Source: Gimesia alba
GTDB taxonomy: Bacteria; Planctomycetota; Planctomycetia; Planctomycetales; Planctomycetaceae
Length of the DNA: 64,000 bases
NCBI RefSeq assembly: GCF_007744675.1
Contig: NZ_CP036269.1
Coordinates: 6,189,046 to 6,253,045, forward strand
Direction: 5' to 3'
Below are positions 25,743 to 36,764 of this stretch, in pieces. The notes below the pieces were generated by a model. It made no database searches, was not told where the DNA came from, and saw nothing but the letters and a program-made list of their open reading frames with translations. The stretch's first letter is position 1. Each line of letters starts with the position of its first letter. A program made the position numbers and the translations under genes.

Positions 25743-27512
25743 CTATTTGTTTTTCGTAAGATAAACCATCATCGGCCCTCGCTCGATGCTGCCTTCAGCC
25801 ACTTTCACATCGACGGTCTGTTTCCCCTGATGCAGGGAGACATTTTTGAAGACGTATTCTGACTGGTCTGCGGGAACCTTCGCCTGGAACTGATCATCTC
25901 CCAGCTGAACCGTCAATTCAGTCGTGACCCGATCTTCCTGTTTCTGAAATTGAACTTTAATGTCGTACGAACCCGCTTGCTCCACGGTCACCAGCCAATT
26001 GCCGCGTGCATCACGCGTCCAGCCCTTCCCCTTAGGACCTGAATACCGCCAGTCCTGACGCGTCAATACGGTGGTCGGCTCTTTGGGATTGCCCACATGA
26101 ATTCGTGGTGGTGCGTAATTATCGGGTCGCGTCGAACTGACGTCGGCAAACCAGTTGTTATATTGACGCGTCAACTTCTTTGCCAGCTTCGCTTTTTTGT
26201 CGGCAAGATCTTTACTCTCCGCCGGATCTTTCGTCAGGTCAAACAGTTTGCCCGGTTCGTTCTCTTTTGAAAATGTCATCTTATAATTTTGTGTGACCAC
26301 CGCGGCGTTGGTGCGTGGCGTCGGTTCATCGCCGCGATGCCATTGCAGAAACAGCGCGCGTTCCGGCCAGCTCTCTGCCTGATTCTTTAATAACGGCAGG
26401 ACATTCACGCCATCCAGTTTCAAAGCCTCTGGCTTGTCGACGCCTGTCGCAGCCAGAATCGTTGGAAAGACATCATAGTGGGCAGCGATCCGATTGTTGA
26501 CGGTGCCTGCTTTGAGTTGTGCGGGCCAGTGTGCCAGCAGGACAGACCGAATCCCGCCTTCGTTCACACGTCCCTTCATGCCACGATGAGCGCCTACAAA
26601 CCGAGGGCCATTAGGGCCATTATCATTCAGAAACAGAACCAGCGTATTGTCATAGGCGCCGATTTTTTTCAAATGCTGAAACAGTTTTCCGATATTCTGA
26701 TCAATGTTCTCAATCATCGAAAAGATGCGAGAGGTATTGTCAAACAGCTTCTCGTTCTTTCGCCTTTTGTTCAAGTCAAAACCGTAGGCATCATTCAGAT
26801 CCATGGCTTTATATTTTTGACGCAAATCTTCCGGCACATCATGAAAGGGGCCATGCGGCGCGTTGGTGGCGAGATAAATAAACGTGGGTTTGTCCAGTGC
26901 TTCATTTTGTTCGATGAATTTCATCGCGTGATCAAAATAAATATCGGTGCAATAACCTTTCATCTGCTTTTGTTCGCCATTGTGAAACAGAACTGGGTCC
27001 GTATATTTGCCGACCCCTTCCGGTGGATCACTGGGCTGCCCGATGCCGCCGCCTCGATGCACAAGCACTTCCTGAAACCCCTGATCCTGAGGTCGCATCG
27101 GATAGGAATCGCCCAGATGCCATTTTCCGAAAATCCCGGTCTTATAGCCGGCGGGTGCTAAGACTTCTGCAATCGTAGTCTCTTCCGGTTCCATCATCGC
27201 CCGGCCAATGTAAGTATCGATGGCACGCGTGCGATAGTTATAGCGGCCCGTCATCAGATTGGCGCGCGTTGGAGTACAAACGGGACTCACATAAAATCGA
27301 CTCAAGCGAGCCCCTCCTGCCGCCATGGCGTCCAGGTTGGGCGTATTCAGATGCTTGTTTCCCATGAAACCATAATCCCAGCCCCCCTGATCGTCGGTCA
27401 TGATCAGAATCACGTTGGTATGTTTGGCGGCATTGGCATCCGCGGCCAGATGGCAGAAGGTCAGTGAAACGAGAAGGTAACTCAGCAGGCAGATTGATTT
27501 GCAGAATGTCAT
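25743..27512 (-). CDS. Secreted sulfatase (arylsulfatase A-like)
   Basis: 589 residues with an N-terminal signal peptide. The metal-binding start is VILIMTDDQGGWDYG, and the formylglycine motif is C79-TPTR-83 followed by ANLMTGR, so C79 must be converted to formylglycine. 'FGKWHLGD' and 'LFLNDNGPNG' are further family motifs. About 120 residues after the catalytic domain look like a beta-sandwich add-on, probably carbohydrate-binding. It hydrolyses sulfate esters, probably on algal or animal polysaccharides, in the periplasm. The second sulfatase diverges from it 194 bases away. Confidence 0.92.
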   Translation of the reverse strand: MTFCKSICLLSYLLVSLTFCHLAADANAAKHTNVILIMTDDQGGWDYGFMGNKHLNTPNLDAMAAGGARLSRFYVSPVCTPTRANLMTGRYNYRTRAIDTYIGRAMMEPEETTIAEVLAPAGYKTGIFGKWHLGDSYPMRPQDQGFQEVLVHRGGGIGQPSDPPEGVGKYTDPVLFHNGEQKQMKGYCTDIYFDHAMKFIEQNEALDKPTFIYLATNAPHGPFHDVPEDLRQKYKAMDLNDAYGFDLNKRRKNEKLFDNTSRIFSMIENIDQNIGKLFQHLKKIGAYDNTLVLFLNDNGPNGPRFVGAHRGMKGRVNEGGIRSVLLAHWPAQLKAGTVNNRIAAHYDVFPTILAATGVDKPEALKLDGVNVLPLLKNQAESWPERALFLQWHRGDEPTPRTNAAVVTQNYKMTFSKENEPGKLFDLTKDPAESKDLADKKAKLAKKLTRQYNNWFADVSSTRPDNYAPPRIHVGNPKEPTTVLTRQDWRYSGPKGKGWTRDARGNWLVTVEQAGSYDIKVQFQKQEDRVTTELTVQLGDDQFQAKVPADQSEYVFKNVSLHQGKQTVDVKVAEGSIERGPMMVYLTKNK

Positions 27513-27706
27513 GTTGTCTGATCCAGAGGCAAGGATGGAAACGAGGGAATACGAGAATAAATGGTGAATCTCAGGATCATCGGGATTCCATGATTTAAAA
27601 CCCCCGATCCGGCATGCTATAATCTCAGTCTATGCTTTTGGCGAGGCTACTGCAAACAGATTGATGAGCCGATGACCAAAAGGTAATAACTTCTTTCCCC
27701 GAAAAC

Positions 27707-29263
27707 ATGAGCCTCGTCATGCCATCTACGCGCTTCAACTGTCTGATCCTGTACAGCATTGCTCTATTCCTGGCTCCCCTGCCCGCTCTGCAGGCAGCCG
27801 AGCAGCAACCCAATATTTTATACATCATGTCAGACGACCACGCCGCGCATGCCATTGGTGCCTATGGAAGCCGTCTGGCTGCGGTTAATCCGACACCCAC
27901 GTTGGATCGTCTGGCCAGCGAAGGGATGTTGCTCAAGAATGTCTTCTGCACTAATTCCATCTGTACGCCCAGCCGAGCCACGTTGATGACGGGACAGTAC
28001 TCGCACGTGAATGGTGTCACAACACTCAATGGCGCGATTGGCCCTGAACAGCAGCATCTGGCGCGACTCATGAAGTCCGCCGGTTATGAAACAGCCATGG
28101 TGGGTAAATGGCATCTCAAAAAAGAGCCGGCTGCGTTTGACTTTTATACAGTGCTCCCCGGACAGGGAAGTTATTTCAATCCCGTGTTCCGCGTACGTGG
28201 TCCTAAACCCTGGCCGAAAAATGAATTTCGCGTCAGCCGGTATGACTCCAAACATTCCTCCGACGCGATCACGGACATTTCACTGAAGTGGCTCAAAAAT
28301 CGAAATCAGAAAAACAAACCGTTCTTTCTGATGCATCACTTCAAGGCTCCCCATGACAACTTTGAAAATGCAGAACGCTACGACTGGCTGTATCAGGATG
28401 TAACCATCCCGGAACCCGAATCGCTCTGGCAGCGCAAAAATCATGGTCCGTTAAACAAGGCTCTCTATGGTACATCGGTCGGGCAGCGCAACCAGCGACG
28501 CAACATGGGCCATCACATGTTTGTAGACCCGGGACTTTCGAGTGAGGAATATACTCGTGAAGCGTATCAGCGTTATCTGAAAAAGTTTCTGCGTTGTGTC
28601 CGTGGCGTCGACGACAATGTGAAACGGCTGCTGGAGCATCTGGAAGAAACGGGCGAACTCGATAACACCATCATCGTCTACACGGCCGATCAGGGTTTCA
28701 TGCTGGGCGAACACGACTACATCGATAAACGCTGGATGTATGAAGAATCGCTGCGGATGCCGTTCATTGTTCGTTATCCGAAATGGATCAAAGCCAATTC
28801 GAAAGACGAAACCATCATCAACAATGTCAACTTTGCTCCGACCTTGCTCGATATGGCGGGAGTCAAGAAACCGGAATTCATGCAGGGACGCTCTTTTTTA
28901 CCCATTCTGAAAGGAGAAGGAACTCCCGCCGACTGGCCTGAGGCAACGTACTATCGCTACTGGATGCATATGGCCCATCACGATAATCCCGCTCATTATG
29001 GCATCCGGACGAAAGACTATAAGTTAATCTTTTTCTACGGGCTTCCGCTGGATGCGCCGGGTGCCGTGAAACCCCCTACGCCTCCGCACTGGGAACTTTA
29101 CGACTTGCAGAAAGATCCCCACGAAATGCAAAACGTCATCGCCGATCCCGCTTATGCGCCCGTTGTGAAGAAACTGAAACAGCAGTTAAAACAGCTCAAA
29201 CAACAGGTGGGTGACACCGACGAACGCTATCCGGAATTGAAAGCACGCCTGAACGCGTCATAA
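27707..29263 (+). CDS. Secreted sulfatase
   Basis: 518 residues with signal peptide LILYSIALFLAPLPALQA. The metal site begins ILYIMSDDHAAHAIGAYG. The formylglycine motif is C86-TPSR-90 with ATLMTGQ, followed by VGKWHLKKEP and YTADQGFMLGEHDYIDKRW, the motif set of the 'DUF4976-type' sulfatases of planctomycetes (N-sulfoglucosamine sulfohydrolase/iduronate sulfatase-like). It precedes an esterase gene by 61 bases in the same direction, a likely operon for ester and sulfate removal. Confidence 0.92.
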   Translation: MSLVMPSTRFNCLILYSIALFLAPLPALQAAEQQPNILYIMSDDHAAHAIGAYGSRLAAVNPTPTLDRLASEGMLLKNVFCTNSICTPSRATLMTGQYSHVNGVTTLNGAIGPEQQHLARLMKSAGYETAMVGKWHLKKEPAAFDFYTVLPGQGSYFNPVFRVRGPKPWPKNEFRVSRYDSKHSSDAITDISLKWLKNRNQKNKPFFLMHHFKAPHDNFENAERYDWLYQDVTIPEPESLWQRKNHGPLNKALYGTSVGQRNQRRNMGHHMFVDPGLSSEEYTREAYQRYLKKFLRCVRGVDDNVKRLLEHLEETGELDNTIIVYTADQGFMLGEHDYIDKRWMYEESLRMPFIVRYPKWIKANSKDETIINNVNFAPTLLDMAGVKKPEFMQGRSFLPILKGEGTPADWPEATYYRYWMHMAHHDNPAHYGIRTKDYKLIFFYGLPLDAPGAVKPPTPPHWELYDLQKDPHEMQNVIADPAYAPVVKKLKQQLKQLKQQVGDTDERYPELKARLNAS

Positions 29264-29324
29264 ATATATTCACAATTTCAAAACACGACATCAGAGAGTT
29301 CAACATACCACAAGAGGGACAATC

Positions 29325-30185
29325 ATGAGACAACGTCTGGTTCAATTCACTGTTTTATTATTTGTAGGTTTGAGTTTCACATTCCAGGCAGTGAAAGCCG
29401 TGGAGCCAGATCAAGACTATAAAACCATTTCAGATATTTCGTATTACGCGTCCGAAACGCCCGATCAAACCGAGTATCAACGCGAACGATGTAAGCTCGA
29501 TTTGTATTACCCGACATCGATTCAAAACTATCCGACCGTGGTCTGGTTTCATGGCGGCGGATTAAAGGGGGGCAAAAAAAGTATCCCCAAGGAATTGAAA
29601 CAGAAGGGCATCGCAATCGTCGCTGTGAATTATCGACTGTTTCCCAAAGCAAAAAAACCGGCGTACCTGGAAGATGCAGCGGCTGCCGTCGCCTGGACAT
29701 TCCAACATATCGCCGAATATGGCGGCGACCCGAATCTGATTTTTGTCGCAGGCCATTCGGCCGGCGGCTATCTGACCAGCATGATCGGCCTCGATCGACG
29801 CTGGCTGGCACCCTATAAAATTGATCCGAATCAGATCGCCGGACTGATTCCTTACAGCGGGCACTGCATCACGCACATGACGGTCCGTGAAGAAATGGGT
29901 ATCAAACGGGATCAGCCGATTATTGACGACATGGCCCCGCTGTTCCATGCCCGGAAAGATGCGCCGCCGATCCTGTTGATAACCGGAGATCGCAAATTGG
30001 AATTTCCGACACGCTATGAAGAAAACGCCTACATGCACAGTCTGCTGAATGTCGTGGGACACGAGCAGGTCCAGCTATTCGAGCTGGACGGTTTCACGCA
30101 CGGAAACATGGTGAAACCGGGGCATTTCCTGTTACTGGACGAAATCAAGCGGATTGTGAAGGCGAAAAACAAAGCCGATAAGTAA
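29325..30185 (+). CDS. Secreted alpha/beta-hydrolase (carboxylesterase, HSL/BD-FAE type)
   Basis: 286 residues with a signal peptide. The oxyanion motif is WFHGGGLKGG (about 74-83), nucleophile S145 sits in VAGHSAGGYL, the acid probably lies in LLITGDRKLEF (near 226) and the catalytic His in LDGFTHGNM (near 265). These are carboxylesterases acting on acetyl, feruloyl or similar esters. The preceding sulfatase suggests a shared polysaccharide substrate. Confidence 0.88.
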   Translation: MRQRLVQFTVLLFVGLSFTFQAVKAVEPDQDYKTISDISYYASETPDQTEYQRERCKLDLYYPTSIQNYPTVVWFHGGGLKGGKKSIPKELKQKGIAIVAVNYRLFPKAKKPAYLEDAAAAVAWTFQHIAEYGGDPNLIFVAGHSAGGYLTSMIGLDRRWLAPYKIDPNQIAGLIPYSGHCITHMTVREEMGIKRDQPIIDDMAPLFHARKDAPPILLITGDRKLEFPTRYEENAYMHSLLNVVGHEQVQLFELDGFTHGNMVKPGHFLLLDEIKRIVKAKNKADK

Positions 30186-30188
30186 TCA

Positions 30189-32543
30189 TCACGACTGCGT
30201 TCTGAGCCTGAGTGCATTGCTGATCACGGAGATCGAACTGAAGCTCATCGCCGCCGCTGCGATCATCGGGCTTAAGAGCGCGTGGATACCAAAGAAAGGC
30301 ACCAGGATCCCGGCTGCGATCGGAATCCCCAGTGCATTATAGCCAAACGCAAACAACAGATTTTGATGGATGTTGCGCATGACCAGTCGACTCAAATAAA
30401 TCGAGTCGGCGACACCTCTTAAGTCCCCTTTCACCAGAGTCACTTCGGCACTTTCGATGGCGACATCGGTACCCGTCCCCATCGCGATTCCCACATCGGC
30501 TTCTGCGAGTGCGGGCGCATCGTTGATGCCGTCACCAGCCATTGCCACTTTATGCCCGGCTGCACGCAGGTCTTTGACCTTCTGATATTTATCCTGCGGC
30601 TTCACACCCGCTTCGACTTCATCAATGTTGAGCGACTGTGCGACCGCGTTGGCGGTTTTCTCGTTGTCCCCTGTCAGCATCACGATCTGGAGCCCGAGTT
30701 CATGCAGTTTCTCAATCGCGTGTGGCGTCGTCTCCTTGACCGGATCAGAGACAGACAGCAGTCCCGCCAACGTTCCATCAACAGCAACAAAGATCACCCC
30801 CTGCCCCTGTTCGCGGAGTGTATTGGCCTGCGTCATCAATTCGTCGTTGATGGTGACAGACTGCTCGTTCAGAAAAGCCGCACTACCAATCAGGACCGTC
30901 TTTTGATTCACGGTGCCTGTCACACCCGCGCCGGTAATTGAATCGAAGTCTTGCACGTCAGACAGACTCAATTCCCGGTCTTTCGCCGCGACCACCACAG
31001 CCTGTGAGAGGGGATGCTCGCTATGCTGTTCGACGGAAGCCGCCAGTTGCAGGAGTTCGTTTTCACTCAGCGTGCCAGCCGTGATGCATTCGGTCAGTCT
31101 GGGTTTCCCTTCAGTCAGTGTCCCTGTTTTGTCGACGATCAGCGTATCGACTTTTTCCAGTGTCTCGAGCACTTCGGCATTTTTAATCAGAATGCCGCTT
31201 TTGGCGCCGCGTCCGACGCCCACCATGATCGACATCGGCGTCGCCAGACCCAGCGCACAAGGACAGGCGATAATCAGTACCGCCACCGCATTGATTAACG
31301 CATACGCGAATCGGGGTTCGGGCCCCAGCCAGCTCCAGAGGATAAAGGTGATCACAGACGTCAGTAGAACCGCGGGAACGAATCGAGCCGCGATAGTATC
31401 CACCACGCGCTGAATCGGGGCACGGCTTCGCTGCGCACTGGAAACCATTTGAATGATCTGTGATAACAAGGTATCGCCGCCCACTTTCTGTGCTTCCATC
31501 AGGAACGAGCCCGTCTGATTCACAGTACCACCAATCACTTCGTCACCCTGCATTTTGGCAACCGGTACGGGTTCTCCGGTAATCATCGACTCATCGATCA
31601 GACTCTTCCCTTCCTGAACGATTCCATCGACGGGAATCTTTTCTCCCGGACGCACGCGCAGCAGATTGCCCGCCTGCACTTCTTCCAGTGGAATCTCCCG
31701 CTCTTCACCATGTTCGACCAGATGCGCTGTGGGAGGTGCCAGTGCCAGCAGTTCCTGGATCGCACTGTTGGTTCGTTTCCGCGCCCGTAACTCCAGCATC
31801 TGCCCTAATAAGACGAGCACGGTAATCACCACCGTCGCCTCAAAATAGAGTTCGACTGTCCCCTCGTGACGGAATGATTCCGGAAAGATGCCGGGAAAGA
31901 TGAGTGCGATGATACTGTAGATATAGGCGGTTCCGGTGCCGATACCAATCAGTGTGAACATATTGAGGTTCATACTGAGAATCGAACGATACGCGCGTTC
32001 GTACAAAGGCCATCCCGCCCATAACACAACGGGAGTACTGAGCAGGAATTGAATCCAGCCTGAAACGGTAATGGGAATCCATTGATGAATCGGGAGTCCC
32101 GTCATCGGCAGCATCGCCAGCAGAAAGACCGGTAAGCCCAAAGCCAGCCCTCCCCAGAAGCGGCGGGCCATCTGTTCGTATTCGGCGACCTCCTCAGGCG
32201 ACTCCTCTTTTTGAGGCATGATCGGTTCGAGATCCATGCCACAAATCGGACAACTGCCGGGGCCGACCTGCTCAATCTCGGGATGCATCGGACAGGAATA
32301 GATGGTACCCTCCGGCGCCGGGGCCTCTGCTTTTTTCTGTTCGTGATGCCCTGTATGACCGCCGCCTTCATGGTGACAGCACGCTGCTTTCGGTTCCGGC
32401 GGTGTTTCTTCTTCCGCATGTTGTGCCAGAAATTTGTCGCGGCATCCCTGGCTACAGAAATACCAGGTTTGATTGTCAACGGTTTCCTGCAGCGCTGTGG
32501 ACTCGTCAACTTCCATGTGGCAAATCGGATCAATGGCGGTCAT
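30189..32543 (-). CDS. Copper/heavy-metal translocating P-type ATPase with YHS and HMBD domains
   Basis: 784 residues from the ATG at 32543, which has CAGGG upstream and avoids overlap with the preceding gene; the frame extends 21 codons further to 32606. An N-terminal YHS domain ([21 protein letters not shown]) is followed by a His-rich linker and a heavy-metal-binding domain ([22 protein letters not shown]). The P-type core has TGEP, the transmembrane CPC (about residue 428), phosphorylated Asp in DKTGTLT (about 471), HP in SEHPLSQ and [13 protein letters not shown]. Cu+ or Ag+ export across the inner membrane is the expected role. Its stop is three bases from the convergent esterase stop. 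Confidence 0.93.
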   Translation of the reverse strand: MTAIDPICHMEVDESTALQETVDNQTWYFCSQGCRDKFLAQHAEEETPPEPKAACCHHEGGGHTGHHEQKKAEAPAPEGTIYSCPMHPEIEQVGPGSCPICGMDLEPIMPQKEESPEEVAEYEQMARRFWGGLALGLPVFLLAMLPMTGLPIHQWIPITVSGWIQFLLSTPVVLWAGWPLYERAYRSILSMNLNMFTLIGIGTGTAYIYSIIALIFPGIFPESFRHEGTVELYFEATVVITVLVLLGQMLELRARKRTNSAIQELLALAPPTAHLVEHGEEREIPLEEVQAGNLLRVRPGEKIPVDGIVQEGKSLIDESMITGEPVPVAKMQGDEVIGGTVNQTGSFLMEAQKVGGDTLLSQIIQMVSSAQRSRAPIQRVVDTIAARFVPAVLLTSVITFILWSWLGPEPRFAYALINAVAVLIIACPCALGLATPMSIMVGVGRGAKSGILIKNAEVLETLEKVDTLIVDKTGTLTEGKPRLTECITAGTLSENELLQLAASVEQHSEHPLSQAVVVAAKDRELSLSDVQDFDSITGAGVTGTVNQKTVLIGSAAFLNEQSVTINDELMTQANTLREQGQGVIFVAVDGTLAGLLSVSDPVKETTPHAIEKLHELGLQIVMLTGDNEKTANAVAQSLNIDEVEAGVKPQDKYQKVKDLRAAGHKVAMAGDGINDAPALAEADVGIAMGTGTDVAIESAEVTLVKGDLRGVADSIYLSRLVMRNIHQNLLFAFGYNALGIPIAAGILVPFFGIHALLSPMIAAAAMSFSSISVISNALRLRTQS

Positions 32544-32574
32544 GCTTACCCTGCTTCCTACTGAGTATTCAACG

Positions 32575-32847
32575 TTACTGATCGAGCTTCTCTTGCTCTT
32601 TCTCAATCATCTTTTCTTTCCAGTTCACTGCACTACCGGAACTGAAAGCCTTGAAAGCGTGAAACGCCAGCCCGATCCCCCAACCTCCCAGAGGCCAGAT
32701 AAACCAGTATTTCTCAGGTGAGCGCGTCAGGTTTAATGTAATCAGACCGGCATTCACCGCCACGTACACGCCGGCATGAATCATAAAACCGATTTTTTTC
32801 TCGACCCGACTTTTGGCCTGTTCATAGTTTTTATCTTTGTTTGCCAT
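32575..32847 (-). CDS. 2TM-domain small membrane protein
   Basis: 90 residues. Two hydrophobic spans ([19 protein letters not shown] and [18 protein letters not shown]) are separated by a short polar turn, matching the 2TM domain family. A charged coiled C-terminus ([13 protein letters not shown]) follows. The gene lies immediately upstream of the P-ATPase on the same strand, 31 bases apart, so the two are probably co-transcribed. The function of the family is unknown. Confidence 0.8.
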   Translation of the reverse strand: MANKDKNYEQAKSRVEKKIGFMIHAGVYVAVNAGLITLNLTRSPEKYWFIWPLGGWGIGLAFHAFKAFSSGSAVNWKEKMIEKEQEKLDQ

Positions 32848-33033
32848 AGCTCATCCTCCTGTCAGCATCATGATTTTATACCGCAGTCTGTTGTAAAAAA
32901 ACAGCTCAGTTTATTCTTTGAACTCCCCCGCACTCTCTGAAATGCAAGTGCCATGCCAACAGGATGAGAAGCAACCAGCCTGCTCGAATCCTGTAGTTCT
33001 GAAACGAAAATGATGCGAACGTGCCGATGATCT

Positions 33034-33083
33034 AGAAAAAAACGGTTGCTGATCAGTCTTTTTGAAAGATCAGCAACCGTTGG
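33034..33083 (-). terminator. Rho-independent terminator
   Basis: AACGGTTGCTGATC (33041) pairs perfectly with GATCAGCAACCGTT (33068), 14 bp; on the minus strand a run of T follows. It ends the NHLRC2-like gene. Confidence 0.88.
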
Positions 33084-33107
33084 TTATTTCCATTGTTAAA
33101 CTGGGAT

Positions 33108-35180
33108 TCATTCTTTTGAGAGATCCAACGGTAACGAAATCTCGGTCGTCTTGCTCCCTGCAGCAGTCTGAATGGGAATACTCCAATGAGCAGAATGTTG
33201 TTTGCATAATCCGCCCACACCGTCGCGACAGTAGCCGAATCTCAGATTGAGTGTGTAAGCTCCTGAAGGATCTTTTAAGGCGGGCAGTTCCAGAACCAGT
33301 TGATTTCCCGACACGGTCCCCTTGCCTTTGACGGATGCCTGATTCGTGTCCGATTTAAAGGAAAACTTCACTGGTGCCAGTGGCGAGAGTTTATACTCAG
33401 CCGGCAGCTTGGGCGTGACTGTAATTTTGAAAGGTTTGCCTGATGCGACAGTTTGAGCAGAGACCGCGAGTGCATTTTTAGCGGGTGCAAAACTGTCATC
33501 TGCCTTTTTCGGTAAGCTGGGGGGCGCTAAACCCTGCACTTTGAATTCGCTGACCTTGTTATCGTCCAGGTTCACGACACAGATCCGATGATTGTTCGTA
33601 TCAGCGACAAACAATCGATTGCCCACAAGCGCCAGACCTGACGGTTCGGAGAACTCGGCCGGGTTCAGTGCAGCACCATCTTTACCGGTTCCCAGGAAAG
33701 ATTTGACCTCGTTCGTTTTGAGATTAATGGTTTTCAGTTTGTGGTTGTAGGTATCCGCGACAAATAGACGACCTTTGTCAAACAGAACCCCCAGCGGATG
33801 CTGTAAACGTGCCTGATCGCCAATGCCGTCTTTATCACCGAATTCAAACAGAGAGCGTCCCCGTTCAAGATCGGACGTGCCTGCGACCGTGGTCACATTC
33901 TTTTTCTTGGTGTCAACTTTACGTACCGCTGAGCCTTCACTGTCCACGACGTAAAAGACATCGCCGTCAACGGTGATATCAGAGGTTTGAGCGAACGCCG
34001 ACGTATCCAACGGACCGTTGGTGATATCTTCCCGTCCCGAGCCGGCGTAGACGCTGATGTCATCGCTGCCCAATTTATGCTGCCAGATCTGGTGCGGCCC
34101 TGCCATGCAGATATAAAGCACGCCATTAATCTCAGCGAGTGCCCAGGGACTGTTGAGCGCGGATTCTCTGAGCTTGCCGCCCGGCGAACGATAACGGGCC
34201 TGCTCGCCGGTGCCTGCGAGTGTTGCCACCTGTTTTTTATCGAGATCCACGGTGCGGATCATATGGTTTTCGGTGTCCGCCACATACAGCGTGTTGCCGA
34301 CCAGCGCCATGCCTTGCGGATGATCAAAGGACGCCGTTTTGTAATCGCCGTCCTGTTTGCCAATCTGACCGGAGCCGATGACGTCGATCAGTTTTCCATC
34401 GAGCGAGGTGATCACAATGCGATTGTGATTGCTATCGGAAATAAACAGCCGCTGGTTGGGGGCGTCGGCGAGCAGCTTGCCGGGAAACTTCAAAGGCGTT
34501 GGTTTCAGCTTGGCTGCTTCCAGTTCGAAATGCACGGGGGTTTCATCGAGGGTACCTTTCGCTCGATGATAGGCAATCACCCGTTCCAGAACTTGATCGA
34601 GCACTTCGCGATTTCCTTCTCCGGATATATGCCCACAGTAATTTCCTTCGGGATCAATCAACACCATCGAAGGCCAGGCCCGCACGCCGTACTTGCGCCA
34701 GACTGTCATATTGGAATCGTTGATGACCGGATGTTTGATTTCGTAGCGCTGAATCGCCCGGCGGATGTTATCGGTCTCTTTTTCATTGTCAAACTTGGCA
34801 GAATGACAGCCAATTACAACCAGTTCATTCGGGTACTTTGCTTCCAGATACGCCAGATCGGGGAGCACGTGCATGCAGTTGATACAACAGTAAGTCCAGA
34901 AATCGATCAGAACCACTTTGCCCCGCAAGTCCTTGAGTGTGATCTCCCCCGATGTGTTCAACCATTCTGTCCCGCCATCCAGGCTGGGTGCCTTGGGACG
35001 ATTCGGAAACGGGTTTTTCACAGCCAGTTCTTTGTCCTGATCTGCCTGCTTCGTCTCTTTAGCAGGTGTTTTATCATCCGCGAACACAGATGAGGTCTGG
35101 AATAGATTGCCGGCAAAAAGAAATGCGATGATTGCAATATAGAAGTAGATTCGATTCAGAAAAGCTCGCTTTCCCGGCAT
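33108..35180 (-). CDS. NHLRC2-like protein: thioredoxin-like domain plus NHL beta-propeller
   Basis: 690 residues with an N-terminal hydrophobic signal. The thioredoxin-like part carries WLNTSGEITLKDLRGK and FWTYCCINCMHVLPDLAYLE, with the redox pair C99/C102, then 'IGCHSAKFDNEKE'. These phrases match the human protein NHLRC2 closely in my memory. Six NHL blades follow, each with 'LFVADTNNHRI'-type motifs, and a C-terminal beta-sandwich domain of about 120 residues. It should act in the periplasm, either as a thiol-disulfide protein or as a binding scaffold. It is monocistronic. Confidence 0.88.
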   Translation of the reverse strand: MPGKRAFLNRIYFYIAIIAFLFAGNLFQTSSVFADDKTPAKETKQADQDKELAVKNPFPNRPKAPSLDGGTEWLNTSGEITLKDLRGKVVLIDFWTYCCINCMHVLPDLAYLEAKYPNELVVIGCHSAKFDNEKETDNIRRAIQRYEIKHPVINDSNMTVWRKYGVRAWPSMVLIDPEGNYCGHISGEGNREVLDQVLERVIAYHRAKGTLDETPVHFELEAAKLKPTPLKFPGKLLADAPNQRLFISDSNHNRIVITSLDGKLIDVIGSGQIGKQDGDYKTASFDHPQGMALVGNTLYVADTENHMIRTVDLDKKQVATLAGTGEQARYRSPGGKLRESALNSPWALAEINGVLYICMAGPHQIWQHKLGSDDISVYAGSGREDITNGPLDTSAFAQTSDITVDGDVFYVVDSEGSAVRKVDTKKKNVTTVAGTSDLERGRSLFEFGDKDGIGDQARLQHPLGVLFDKGRLFVADTYNHKLKTINLKTNEVKSFLGTGKDGAALNPAEFSEPSGLALVGNRLFVADTNNHRICVVNLDDNKVSEFKVQGLAPPSLPKKADDSFAPAKNALAVSAQTVASGKPFKITVTPKLPAEYKLSPLAPVKFSFKSDTNQASVKGKGTVSGNQLVLELPALKDPSGAYTLNLRFGYCRDGVGGLCKQHSAHWSIPIQTAAGSKTTEISLPLDLSKE

Positions 35181-35381
35181 GCCTGATTCTCCCTGTCTTG
35201 GTTGGCGACTTAAGGTAGGTTCACGTTTGAGATTCGATGACTCTGAAAGAGCACTCTTCTATTGTAGGCGCCCTCGATTTGAGGGGAACAGTTCAGGGTC
35301 GAAAATTCACCAGACGAATCAAGATTCGTCGATCGGTTTGATTTGCACAAAGCAGGCTTTAACAGGTGAAAACCTGAACGG

Positions 35382-36722
35382 TTATTCGTGCCTGAGTGCT
35401 TCAATCGGATCGAGCTTGGCTGCAGAAATCGCAGGATAAATCCCCGAGAGGATTCCAATGGTGACGGAAATTCCGAACGCGACAGGCAGACTCCAGAATG
35501 CGATTTGCGGTTGCAGATCAAAGAACATCCGCCCGACTTCCGAGGCAGCCGTGCCACCTTCCATCACAAAATTCTGTACAAACCATTGAATGCCCAGAAA
35601 TGTGATCGGTGTGAGTAAACCGAATACGACACCAATCAATCCCCCCGAGCCGGCCAGTACGATGGTCTCAGTAAGAAACTGCTCGATGATATCGCGTTGG
35701 CGCGCCCCGAGCGCACGGCGGACACCAATTTCCCGGGTCCGTTCTGTGACGGTGGCCAGCATGATATTCATAATGCCGATGCCTCCCACCACCAGACTGA
35801 TCGCAGCGATTGACCCTAACACAACGTTAAAGATCATTCGAATCTGTTCTGCCTGCTTTAATAACTCCAGCGGCACGACAACCGCATAATCTTTCGTACG
35901 GGGATGAGACTGTTCCAGAGTTTCTCTGATTGCCTGCGCGGTGGGCAAAACGGCGTCTTTGTCATTCACACGTAGCGTAATCTGATGCAGTTCAATCTGT
36001 TCTGCGGTATTACTACCCGCCTGAGTTTTGATATCAAGATCCCCTTCGCGCGCCTGTAGCGTTTTGAGGGGAACATATACGTCTTTGTTATAATCCTGTC
36101 CGGAAAGGCTGCCGCCAATGGCGGCGGAAGCAGTCCGGTCTTTGGTTACGCCAACCACCGTGTAAAACATGGAACCGATGCGTATCGATTTTCCGACTGG
36201 GTCTTCAAATTTGAACAGACTGTTGGCAACTTCATTGGCAATGACAGCGACATTCAACAGTTTTTCCTGATCGCTGCCTGTCAGAAAGCGACCTTGGGAT
36301 AACATGAGATGATTCATCTCCAGATAATCGGCTGTGCAACCCACGACGCGGGCATTCATGGCTTCCTTCAGGTAACGAATTTCACGATCGACTTCACGAA
36401 TTGGCGCGGCACGGGTGATGGTGGGCAGGGTATTGGTTAATACTTTGTAGTCGGATCGAAGTAGCCCGTATGAGAGCACACGGCTGCGCGTCGAAGACTG
36501 CGTCACTTCATGCGGGGGCTTGACACTTCGCACGATGACATTCGTTGCCCCCAGCTCCAGCACCTGTTTCTGCGCCTGGGCACTGGCACCTTCACCAATC
36601 GCCAGCATCGCAATCACGGAAAACACACCAAACACAATCCCCAGCATCGTCAACCCGGACCGCAACTTATGTAGCAATAAGCTTTTCAGTGCGAGTCGAA
36701 CAATGCGGATGATGCGAGTCAT
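35382..36722 (-). CDS. MacB/FtsX-type ABC transporter permease
   Basis: 446 residues. One N-terminal span ([20 protein letters not shown]) is followed by a large periplasmic MacB-PCD domain (about 45-310) and three C-terminal spans with the signature [20 protein letters not shown] and [12 protein letters not shown]. It is the membrane component of a MacAB-TolC-type export system, which works by mechanotransmission rather than direct substrate passage. It is the last gene of the MarR-led operon, 42 bases after the ATPase gene. Confidence 0.93.
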   Translation of the reverse strand: MTRIIRIVRLALKSLLLHKLRSGLTMLGIVFGVFSVIAMLAIGEGASAQAQKQVLELGATNVIVRSVKPPHEVTQSSTRSRVLSYGLLRSDYKVLTNTLPTITRAAPIREVDREIRYLKEAMNARVVGCTADYLEMNHLMLSQGRFLTGSDQEKLLNVAVIANEVANSLFKFEDPVGKSIRIGSMFYTVVGVTKDRTASAAIGGSLSGQDYNKDVYVPLKTLQAREGDLDIKTQAGSNTAEQIELHQITLRVNDKDAVLPTAQAIRETLEQSHPRTKDYAVVVPLELLKQAEQIRMIFNVVLGSIAAISLVVGGIGIMNIMLATVTERTREIGVRRALGARQRDIIEQFLTETIVLAGSGGLIGVVFGLLTPITFLGIQWFVQNFVMEGGTAASEVGRMFFDLQPQIAFWSLPVAFGISVTIGILSGIYPAISAAKLDPIEALRHE

Positions 36723-36764
36723 GGGAGTGACCTGAGTGAAACGAAATAAAAGGTGTGAGTCGTT

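Noticed and set aside
26478-27161. A 227-codon plus-strand frame opposite the sulfatase at 25743
   Set aside because: It is antisense to a gene with the CTPTR sulfatase motif, and no family is visible in it.
33987-35093. A 368-codon plus-strand frame opposite the NHLRC2-like gene
   Set aside because: It is antisense to a gene with strong thioredoxin/NHL motifs; the frame stays open through codon bias only.
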